From the NCBI GenBank assembly GCA_051006995.1, contig JBPCSQ010000011.1, forward strand, positions 1-64,000: a stretch of 64,000 bases of DNA. Direction: 5' to 3'. Of the stretch, positions 57,335 through 64,000 are shown piece by piece; position 1 is the first letter of the stretch, and each line of letters begins with the position of its first letter. Below the pieces are notes generated by a model that saw nothing but the letters and a program-made list of their open reading frames with translations, searched no databases and was not told the DNA's origin. The stretch is from JAIQGF01 sp051006995. GTDB lineage: Bacteria; Acidobacteriota; Terriglobia; Terriglobales; Acidobacteriaceae. A program made the translations under genes and the position numbers.

Positions 57335-58942
57335 TTGGCTCTCGACGAAAAAATCTTCGAACTCCGCCGCCAGAAGCTTGCCCAGATCGAAGCCCTCGGA
57401 CAGCAGGCTTTCCCGCACAAATATCAGGCCACGCACACCCTGCCGGCCATCCTCTCCGAATTCACTTCTAAGACGGCCGAGGAACTGGAATCCGCCCATA
57501 CCGAGGTGAAGATCGCCGGCCGCATCATGGCTCTGCGTCTCATGGGCAAGGCCAGTTTTGCCCATCTCCAGCAGATGGGACAGCGCCTCCAGATTTACGT
57601 GAAGAAGGACGTCGTCGGCGACAAGGGCTGGGAACTGTACAAGCTGCTCGATATCGGCGACCACATCGGCGTGCGCGGGTACCTGTTCCGCACCCGCACC
57701 GGCGAGCTCAGCGTGCACGTGGATGAGATCACCTTTCTCGCCAAGGACCTGCGCCCGCTGCCGGAGAAATGGCACGGGCTCACCGATGTCGAAATCCGCT
57801 ACCGCCAGCGTTACGTGGACCTGTTCATTAACCCCGAGGTGCGTGAGGTCTTCATCAAGCGCGCTCTCGTGGTGCAGGCGATGCGGCGATTTCTCGATGC
57901 CCGGGGCTACGTCGAAGTTGAGACGCCGATGATGCAGCCCATCGCCGGCGGGGCCACGGCGCGCCCCTTCATCACTCATCACAACACGCTCGACATGGAT
58001 CTGTACCTGCGCATCGCGCCCGAGCTGTACTTGAAGCGCCTGATCGTCGGCGGCATGGAGCGCGTGTACGAGATCAACCGCAACTTCCGCAATGAAGGCA
58101 TTGACCGCCAGCACAACCCCGAGTTCACCATGCTGGAGTTCTATCAGGCATACAGCGACTACCGCGACCTCATGGACATGACCGAAGAAATGCTTCCTTT
58201 CATCGCGCGCGAGGTGAACGGCGCGGCTGTGAACAAGTTCACCGAGCGCGATCTCGACTGGACCGCCTGGCAGCGGCTCTCGATGCGGGAAGCGGTGATC
58301 AAGTTCTGGCCCGAAGCGGCGTCGCCGGCGCCGGCCGTGTCCGACTTCTCGGACGCGACAAAGCTCGAAGCCGCCGTCAATCGCTTGAATTCCGTGCGCG
58401 GCGAAGTCATCGGCGAGCGCCAGCGCCTCGACGGCATCGGACGCGAAGAAATCGAGCGCGTCGAATTCGATGCCGCCGACCTGGGCAAGACAACGGTCGC
58501 ATTGTTTGAAGCCGTCGCCGAGAAGATGCTGTTCCAGCCCACCATCATCTATGACTTTCCCAAGTCGGTCTCGCCGCTATCGAAGGACAAGCGCGACGAG
58601 CCTGGCTGGGTGGAGCGCTTCGAGGTCTTCGTCGGCGGCCTGGAGATTGGCAACGCCTTCAGCGAGCTCAATGATCCCGAGGAGCAGTTGCGCCGTTTTC
58701 AGGACCAGGTGAAGGCGCGCGCTGCCGGCGATGAGGAAGCCATGGCCGAGGTGGATTACGACTACGTGCGCGCTCTTTCCTACGGGATGCCGCCCACCGC
58801 GGGCTACGGGCTCGGCGTAGATCGCATCACCATGCTGCTGACCGACTCGCGTTCCATACGGGATGTGATCCTGTTTCCTCTGCTGAGGGCGGAGAAGCTC
58901 ACCGGCGGGACCGACACGGATGAACAACCCGAAACCGCGTAG
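57335..58942 (+). CDS. lysS: Lysyl-tRNA synthetase, class II
   Basis: 535 residues from a TTG start (L-A-L-D-E-K-I-F-E-L-R-R), preceded by CAGGTAA; the frame is open further upstream but the only good -10 box lies inside that stretch. An N-terminal OB fold (V-K-I-A-G-R-I-M-A-L-R) is followed by the class II core: motif 2 Y-E-I-N-R-N-F-R-N-E-G and motif 3 G-Y-G-L-G-V-D-R-I-T-M-L. Attaches lysine to tRNA-Lys. A single gene, divergent from nuo2 and convergent with a small secreted-protein gene. Confidence 0.94.
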   Translation: MALDEKIFELRRQKLAQIEALGQQAFPHKYQATHTLPAILSEFTSKTAEELESAHTEVKIAGRIMALRLMGKASFAHLQQMGQRLQIYVKKDVVGDKGWELYKLLDIGDHIGVRGYLFRTRTGELSVHVDEITFLAKDLRPLPEKWHGLTDVEIRYRQRYVDLFINPEVREVFIKRALVVQAMRRFLDARGYVEVETPMMQPIAGGATARPFITHHNTLDMDLYLRIAPELYLKRLIVGGMERVYEINRNFRNEGIDRQHNPEFTMLEFYQAYSDYRDLMDMTEEMLPFIAREVNGAAVNKFTERDLDWTAWQRLSMREAVIKFWPEAASPAPAVSDFSDATKLEAAVNRLNSVRGEVIGERQRLDGIGREEIERVEFDAADLGKTTVALFEAVAEKMLFQPTIIYDFPKSVSPLSKDKRDEPGWVERFEVFVGGLEIGNAFSELNDPEEQLRRFQDQVKARAAGDEEAMAEVDYDYVRALSYGMPPTAGYGLGVDRITMLLTDSRSIRDVILFPLLRAEKLTGGTDTDEQPETA

Positions 58943-58959
58943 CCTTGCGCAATCTGCGA

Positions 58960-59373
58960 TTAGGGACAAAGGGGCCCGGGCTTCCTCAGTTTTCGGTACT
59001 TCTCCGGAGTGAGCCCAATTGACCTACGTAGTTTGCTCTGTGCTCGTCGCAGATGGCGCGATTTTTCCTCTCGGCAGAGAACTCCACTCCAAACATCACC
59101 TGTTGTGCGGTCCACCGCGTAATGGCCGATCAGGCCACTACCGCCTGGCTGAGGGTTACTTGCTCTAGCCTCGAATGCATACCAACTCGGCCATGCTTTT
59201 TCAGCTGCAGGAGATTCTTCAATTGAAAATCCTGGCGCTTCTAAAGTTCTGGAGTCCAAAGTTGCGGTGACAAGCTCGCGTGCTTCGTCCGTGGTCAATT
59301 CTCGGGGCAAGCTCTGACAAATTGCCAGCGCCTCTATAAAGCAAACAACCAGACAAACAGAAAATCCGCGCAT
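58960..59373 (-). CDS. Secreted hypothetical protein (137 aa)
   Basis: The signal peptide (M-R-G-F-S-V-C-L-V-V-C-F-I-E-A-L-A) is followed by E-L-T-T-D-E-A-R-E-L-V and a beta-type region with H-Y-A-V-D-R-T-T-G-D-V-W, which resembles small PepSY-like or unknown exported domains. The basic tail is R-K-L-R-K. Its stop is 17 bases from the convergent lysS stop. Codon usage is less GC-biased than its neighbours. Function unknown. Confidence 0.6.
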   Translation of the reverse strand: MRGFSVCLVVCFIEALAICQSLPRELTTDEARELVTATLDSRTLEAPGFSIEESPAAEKAWPSWYAFEARASNPQPGGSGLIGHYAVDRTTGDVWSGVLCREEKSRHLRRAQSKLRRSIGLTPEKYRKLRKPGPLCP

Positions 59374-59479
59374 CTGAGCCCCATCTCAAGAAAATTGTCG
59401 GTAAAGCTTACTACCGCTAACTGCCATCCGCTTCCGTTCGCTGCCGACTGGTATCCGCTCAGGCCGGAATTCTCAATCG

Positions 59480-59500
59480 CCTGTGACATCGGCTCACAGG
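59480..59500. promoter_or_regulatory. Crp/Fnr-like palindrome upstream of the activase gene
   Basis: CCTGTGA-catcggc-TCACAGG, perfect 7-base arms, centred 68 bases before the ATG. The half-sites TGTGA/TCACA match the Crp family but with a 7-base rather than 6-base spacer. Confidence 0.4.
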
Positions 59501-59557
59501 CCCCGGTGAGCACGGTCACAGACCCTGGAGACAAGCCGCTGTTAACTCATTGTCTTC

Positions 59558-62500
59558 ATGGGCATTAATATCGGTCTGGACATTGGCGCCGTCAGCCTGA
59601 AGCTGGCCGCCATCGGCGCCCCGGGAGACGCCGCTCTGCTCGAGCGGCTGACCACGCGTGATCCCGACGGCTTCTTTGCCGCCACCTTTCCCGGCGCCGC
59701 CGCCTTTGCCAACCGCCCGCTGGCTCTCTCCCGTTACCGCCGCATCCAGGGCAGCCCGATTCAGTCCACCTTTGATTTGCTGAAGCAGTTTTATGAGCAC
59801 GTGCCCGAGGAAAAGGTTGAGGGTATCCGCGTCACCGGCTCCGGCAGTGAGTTGATCGCAAAGATCCTCGGAATTTATTTCGAAAACGAGTTCCGCGCTG
59901 TGGCCAAGGGCGTACGCGAGTTCTATCCCGAAGTGCGCACCGTCTTCGAGATGGGCGGAGAAACTTCAAAGTACATTCGGCTGGAACCGGCCGCCGAGTC
60001 CAAGTATCTCGGCATCCTCGATTACCAGTCCAGCGGCGACTGCGCTGCCGGGACGGGCTCCTTCATTGACCAGCAGGCCACGCGTCTTTTATATGGTGTC
60101 GAGGAAGTCGGCGCCGCCGCCTGCGGCGCTACCTGCGCCGCGCGCATCGCCGGCCGCTGCTCGGTGTTCGCCAAGTCGGACATGATCCACGCCCAGCAGA
60201 AGGGCTACACCACCGACCAGATTCTGCGCGGCTTGTGCGACGCCGTCGCGCGCAATTTCAAATCGGCCATCGTCAAAGGACGGCAGGTGGTGCCGCCGGT
60301 CGCCTTCGTTGGTGGCGTCGCGCTCAACCAGGGCGTGCTCCAGGCGATGCGCGAGGCCTTTCAACTCGCCGAGGCCGACCTGCTCGTCCCAGACTATTAC
60401 TGCTGGCTGGGCGCACTGGGCGCCGCCATCTTCGAGGCGGAAGAGACGCGCAAGCGCTCCTTCAAGCGCATTCATCAGCTTCGCCAGCACACCGGGAAAC
60501 AGACCTTCGCGTGCAGCGACCCTCTTTCCATGGAGAGCGTCCTACTGCTTCGCAACCGCGTGAAGGATGTCACCATTGCGCCGGAAGGCAAGATTGACGC
60601 CTATCTCGGCATTGACATCGGTTCGGTCAGCACCAATCTGGTGGTCATCGACACGAGCGGCAACCTGCTGCACGAAATTTATCTGCGGACGCAGGGCCGC
60701 CCCATCGAGGTCGTGGACAAAGGCCTGGAGGAAATCGAGCAGGTGCTGGGCGACCGGCTGAACATTCTCGGCGTGGGCACCACCGGCTCGGGCCGCGAAC
60801 TGATTGGCGAACTGGTCGGCGCCGACACCGTCAACGACGAGATTACCGCCCACAAAACCGGCGCCATGCACGTCTCGCAAAACCTCGGCATGGACCTGGT
60901 GGACACCATTTTCGAGATCGGCGGCCAGGATTCCAAGTTCATCCGCATTGACGACGGCGTGGTCGTCGATTTCACCATGAACGAAGCCTGTGCCGCCGGC
61001 ACCGGCTCGTTTCTGGAGGAGCAAGCGGAAAAGCTCGGCATCTCCATCAAGGAAGAATTTGCGCGCCTGGCGCTGGCCTCCACCAAGCCCGCGCGCCTCG
61101 GCGAGCGCTGCACGGTGTTCATGGAGCGCGACGTCACCAGCCTGCTGCTGAAGGGCGCTGAAGTCGGAGACCTGGCTGCGGGCCTGGCATATTCGGTTGC
61201 GCTCAACTATCTCAACCGCGTGGTGCGCGGCCGCAAAATCGGCAACGTCATCTTCTTCCAGGGCGGCACCGCCTACAACGACGCCGTGGCCGCTGCCTTC
61301 TCGCTCATTCTGGGCAAGCGCATCATTGTTCCACCGCACAACGGGGTCATCGGCGCCATCGGGATGGCGCTGATCGCCCGCGACGTCATGCAGCGGCGCA
61401 ATGGAGCCAGCAAGTTCCGCGGCTACCATCTCGACCAGGTGGATTACAAGACGCGCGAGTTCGTGTGCAAGGCCTGCTCCAATTTCTGCGACATCAAGGA
61501 ATTCAATATCGAAGGCCAGCGCACCTACTGGGGCGACAAGTGCTCCGACAAGTTCCGCAAGCGCGCGCGCACCGACCGCAAGCCGGTAGTCGAAGACCTG
61601 ATCGAGTATCGCGACAAAGTTCTCGAGGAAGTGCTGAAGCCCGCGGCCGGCAACCGCCGCCGCGTCGGTATCCCGCGCACCATGTTCTTCTACGACCGCT
61701 TCCCCTTCTGGTGCGCGTATGTGCAGGAGCTCGGCTTCGACGTGGTGGTCTCGCCGCGCACCGATCCGGTCATTGCCGCCACCGGCGACGAGCTCGCGAT
61801 TGCCCAGCCCTGCTTTCCGGTGAAGGTCGCACACGGTCACGTCCAGAAGCTGCTCGATAGCGGCGTGGATTACGTCCTCGTTCCCAACATGTTGAATGAG
61901 TTCGTGCCCACCACGACGCCTGAACCCTCGGGGGAATCGCACCTCTGCCCGTGGAACCAGACACTGCCCTTTGTTGTCCGCTCCATCCCGCAGATGGAAG
62001 CCGTCGCCGGCAAGTTCCTGGCGCCGACGGTGAACTTCCGCTACGGCCGCAAGCATGTGCAGAACGAGCTCGCAGGATTCGCCGCGAAACTCGGCATCTC
62101 GCGCCGCGTGAACGAACGCGCCGTCACCGCCGCCTACGCCGCCCAGGGCGAATTTACCGACCGCCTCCAGGAAACTGGCCGCCGCGCTCTGGAGCGCGTC
62201 GCCCAGAGCGGTGAGCCTGCGCTGGTGCTGGTCGGACGTCCGTACAATCTCTACGACCGCAGTATCAATTGCGATATTCCGCGCAAGCTGCGCGTGCAGT
62301 ACGGCGCCAATGTGATCCCGATGGATTTCCTCCCGCTCGACGAGGAAGACATCAGCGCCATCAATCCCAACATGTATTGGAATTCCGGGCGCAAGATTTT
62401 GGCGGCGGCGCGCATCACGCAACGCCACCGCAACCTGCACGTGGTGTACATCTCGAATTTCAAGTGCGGACCGGATTCCTACATCAAGTCATTCATGAAC

Positions 62501-62632
62501 GAGGCCGGAGGCAAGCCCAGCCTGGTGCTCCAGTTCGACGGCCACTCCAACGACGCCGGGTTCATTACCCGGTGCGAAGCCTATCTCGACAGCAAAGGAT
62601 TCCTGCGATGCTCCGCCGCCACCAGCATGTAA
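59558..62632 (+). CDS. CoA-dehydratase activase-like ATPase, tandem BcrA/D domains + DUF2229
   Basis: 1024 residues. Two actin-like (ASKHA) ATPase domains in tandem: domain 1 (about 2-320) has I-G-L-D-I-G-A-V-S-L-K, F-E-M-G-G-E-T-S-K and C-A-A-G-T-G-S-F-I-D; domain 2 (about 345-640) has L-G-I-D-I-G-S-V-S-T-N, F-E-I-G-G-Q-D-S-K, C-A-A-G-T-G-S-F-L-E and G-E-R-C-T-V-F. The Cys of each C-A-A-G-T-G motif and the later Cys would hold a bridging [4Fe-4S] cluster. The C-terminal part (R-V-G-I-P-R-T-M-F-F-Y, A-Q-P-C-F-P-V-K) is DUF2229/HgdB-like. The family uses ATP to drive electrons to a partner reductase; the substrate here is unknown. It overlaps the next gene by 25 bases. Confidence 0.88.
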   Translation: MGINIGLDIGAVSLKLAAIGAPGDAALLERLTTRDPDGFFAATFPGAAAFANRPLALSRYRRIQGSPIQSTFDLLKQFYEHVPEEKVEGIRVTGSGSELIAKILGIYFENEFRAVAKGVREFYPEVRTVFEMGGETSKYIRLEPAAESKYLGILDYQSSGDCAAGTGSFIDQQATRLLYGVEEVGAAACGATCAARIAGRCSVFAKSDMIHAQQKGYTTDQILRGLCDAVARNFKSAIVKGRQVVPPVAFVGGVALNQGVLQAMREAFQLAEADLLVPDYYCWLGALGAAIFEAEETRKRSFKRIHQLRQHTGKQTFACSDPLSMESVLLLRNRVKDVTIAPEGKIDAYLGIDIGSVSTNLVVIDTSGNLLHEIYLRTQGRPIEVVDKGLEEIEQVLGDRLNILGVGTTGSGRELIGELVGADTVNDEITAHKTGAMHVSQNLGMDLVDTIFEIGGQDSKFIRIDDGVVVDFTMNEACAAGTGSFLEEQAEKLGISIKEEFARLALASTKPARLGERCTVFMERDVTSLLLKGAEVGDLAAGLAYSVALNYLNRVVRGRKIGNVIFFQGGTAYNDAVAAAFSLILGKRIIVPPHNGVIGAIGMALIARDVMQRRNGASKFRGYHLDQVDYKTREFVCKACSNFCDIKEFNIEGQRTYWGDKCSDKFRKRARTDRKPVVEDLIEYRDKVLEEVLKPAAGNRRRVGIPRTMFFYDRFPFWCAYVQELGFDVVVSPRTDPVIAATGDELAIAQPCFPVKVAHGHVQKLLDSGVDYVLVPNMLNEFVPTTTPEPSGESHLCPWNQTLPFVVRSIPQMEAVAGKFLAPTVNFRYGRKHVQNELAGFAAKLGISRRVNERAVTAAYAAQGEFTDRLQETGRRALERVAQSGEPALVLVGRPYNLYDRSINCDIPRKLRVQYGANVIPMDFLPLDEEDISAINPNMYWNSGRKILAAARITQRHRNLHVVYISNFKCGPDSYIKSFMNEAGGKPSLVLQFDGHSNDAGFITRCEAYLDSKGFLRCSAATSM

Positions 62633-63927
62633 CCCGGAAGATCGGCGTCAACAGCCCGCTCTACGGCAAGAAGGTGTACATCCCGGCGATGGCGCAGGGC
62701 AGTGTGGAAGCCTTCGCCAGCGTATTCCGCTCGCTCGGCGTGGAAGCCTATCCAACGCCGCCGTCCAACGAGCGCACGCGCGAGTTGGGCGCCAAGTACA
62801 CCGCCGGCGACGAGTGCTACCCGGCGAAAGTCACCGTCGGTGACTTCCTGCGCGTTGTGGAACAGCCCGGCTTTCAGGCCGAGCGCACTGTCTTCTTCAT
62901 GGCCACCGCTGACGGTCCCTGCCGCTTCGGCCAGTACGCCCCTTATTTGAGAAAGCTGTTGCAGGAGGCCGGCATCGGCGGTGTGGAGGTGCTTTCGCCA
63001 ACCAGCAAAAATGGTTATGCCGACCTCGGCGATTTCGCGGGAACGTTCATGCGGATGGCTTGGCGCGCGCTGGTCACCGCCGATCTGCTGCGCAAGGCGT
63101 TGCTGAAGACGCGCCCTTACGAGATCAATGCCGGCGAGACCGATCGCCTCTTTGACGAATCGCTGCGCGATCTTTGCCAGACCATCGAAAGCAGTTGCAC
63201 CGAACCCAAGTGCCAGCTCGAAGCCATGGCGGGTTCCATGCAACGCGCCAGCGAGCGCTTCCGTCGCGTGCCCGCGCGCCACGACCGCGGCATGCCGCTG
63301 ATCGGCGTGGTCGGCGAAATTTTCTGCCGCCTCAACAACTTCAGCAACGACGACCTGGTGCGCAAGCTGGAAAGCTACGAAGCCGAAGCCTGGATCAGCG
63401 ACATCATGGAATGGATCGCGTACACCAACGCCGAAGAAGTCCGCAAGCTGAAGCTGTGCGGCCGCGGCTGGTCCCTCGGCATGGGCAAGTCCCTGCTGCG
63501 CAGCCATGTCCAGCACAACGACGAAAAAGCTCTCGCCGCGCCGTTCCACGCCGACTTCGTCGGCTACGAAGAGCCGCCGATTGAAGAGGTGCTGCGCCTG
63601 GCCGAGCCCTACCTGCCGGCCTCCGGCGTCATGGGCGAGATGGTGCTGAGCATCGGCAAGGCCGCGTACCTGGCCAAGAATGGCGCCGACGGCATCATTG
63701 ACATCAGCCCCTTCACCTGCATGAACGGCATCGTCAGTGAGGCCATCTACCCGAAGCTGAGCAAGGACCTCGGCGGGATTCCCATCCGCAACTTTTATTT
63801 CGACGGGACGCAGTCCGATCTTGACCGCGACCTTGGTATCTACATGGAACTGGTGCGCTCCTACCGCGAGAAGAAGCGCTGTGCGCGCCGCTATCCCGCT
63901 TACTTCGGCGCCAGCGCCGCCGACTAG
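62608..63927 (+). CDS. HgdB-like (2-hydroxyacyl-CoA dehydratase D-component-like) partner protein
   Basis: 439 residues from an ATG inside the end of the preceding gene, in another frame (M-L-R-R-H-Q-H-V-T-R-K-I-G-V). Conserved cysteine motifs: G-D-E-C-Y-P-A-K, D-G-P-C-R-F-G-Q-Y and P-F-T-C-M-N-G-I-V, with a C-terminal F-D-G-T-Q-S-D-L-D. These resemble the cluster-binding D-component family and the C-terminal part of the large, about 1400-residue single-chain relatives found in anaerobes; here that polypeptide is split in two. Probably co-translated with the activase. Physiological substrate unknown. Confidence 0.82.
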   Translation: MLRRHQHVTRKIGVNSPLYGKKVYIPAMAQGSVEAFASVFRSLGVEAYPTPPSNERTRELGAKYTAGDECYPAKVTVGDFLRVVEQPGFQAERTVFFMATADGPCRFGQYAPYLRKLLQEAGIGGVEVLSPTSKNGYADLGDFAGTFMRMAWRALVTADLLRKALLKTRPYEINAGETDRLFDESLRDLCQTIESSCTEPKCQLEAMAGSMQRASERFRRVPARHDRGMPLIGVVGEIFCRLNNFSNDDLVRKLESYEAEAWISDIMEWIAYTNAEEVRKLKLCGRGWSLGMGKSLLRSHVQHNDEKALAAPFHADFVGYEEPPIEEVLRLAEPYLPASGVMGEMVLSIGKAAYLAKNGADGIIDISPFTCMNGIVSEAIYPKLSKDLGGIPIRNFYFDGTQSDLDRDLGIYMELVRSYREKKRCARRYPAYFGASAAD

Positions 63928-63985
63928 CGCGTCGTGTGGCATACGCGTCGCGCGTGTGCGCCACGAAACCTCACTGCTCCACTGT

Positions 63986-63991
63986 TATAAT
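63986..63991 (+). promoter_or_regulatory. -10-like box at the window edge
   Basis: TATAATC, the same form as ahead of lysS and tRNA-Leu, 59 bases after the last gene. The gene it would serve is outside the window. Confidence 0.3.
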
Positions 63992-64000
63992 CGCCCGCTT

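Overview
The window looks like a chromosomal segment of an Acidobacteriota bacterium (Terriglobia/Koribacter-like). It has uniformly high GC, two separate complex I (nuo) operons, a split ATP synthase locus with only F0 genes, a PEP-CTERM secreted protein, a winged-helix/TPR 'CadC-like' regulator, a small HTH protein of a type common in this phylum, and a DUF4126 protein. No transposase, phage gene, integrase or CRISPR array is visible. This phylum call is inference from gene content, not from a marker gene.

Left part (1-27.3 kb) is a mosaic of short transcription units. In order: the N-terminus of a Tat-exported formate dehydrogenase (-), a secreted lipocalin-like protein, a DinB-like protein, a very large secreted nuclease-type protein, an 8Fe/7Fe ferredoxin, and a methionine-synthesis operon (metY-metX-SDR, -). 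That operon is preceded by a promoter, a 20-codon Met/Cys-rich leader peptide and a terminator, which together form a convincing transcription attenuator. Next come a frameshifted oxidoreductase, ribBA, a PiT phosphate transporter with its DUF47 partner, a DUF4126 membrane protein, an Asp-box secreted protein, tRNA-Leu(UAA), a PEP-CTERM protein, several secreted proteins, a class IV aminotransferase, a MerR regulator and a solitary thiS.

Centre and right (27.4-57.1 kb) is an energy-conservation block. The + strand operon nuo1 encodes NuoA,C,D,E,F,G,H,J,K,L,M,N, with an unknown gene between nuoF and nuoG. The - strand operon nuo2 encodes NuoA,C,D,H,I,J,K,L,M,N without the NADH module (E,F,G). 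Neither operon contains nuoB, and nuo1 also lacks nuoI, so at least NuoB must come from elsewhere in the genome. NuoL of nuo1 carries an inserted segment of about 70 residues that reads like the C-terminal domain of elongation factor G; NuoL of nuo2 lacks it. Between the two operons lie a two-gene ABC exporter and a partial ATP synthase locus (atpZ-like, a putative PD-(D/E)XK protein, atpI, atpB, atpE). A shared palindromic motif lies upstream of the ferredoxin, nuoA2 and nuoC2, suggesting common control of a possible ferredoxin-linked complex I.

Right end (57.1-64 kb): lysS, a small secreted protein, and a two-gene CoA-dehydratase-activase-like system (tandem BcrA/D-type ATPase plus HgdB-like partner) with overlapping reading frames.

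A striking property of the intergenic gaps, especially in the nuo/atp region, is that they are filled with several families of degenerate short 'word' repeats (for example runs of AGCTAA-, GTTTCACGTTTC-, AACTCACAACTC- and AATTACAAATT-type units). In places these have been absorbed into gene starts and ends.
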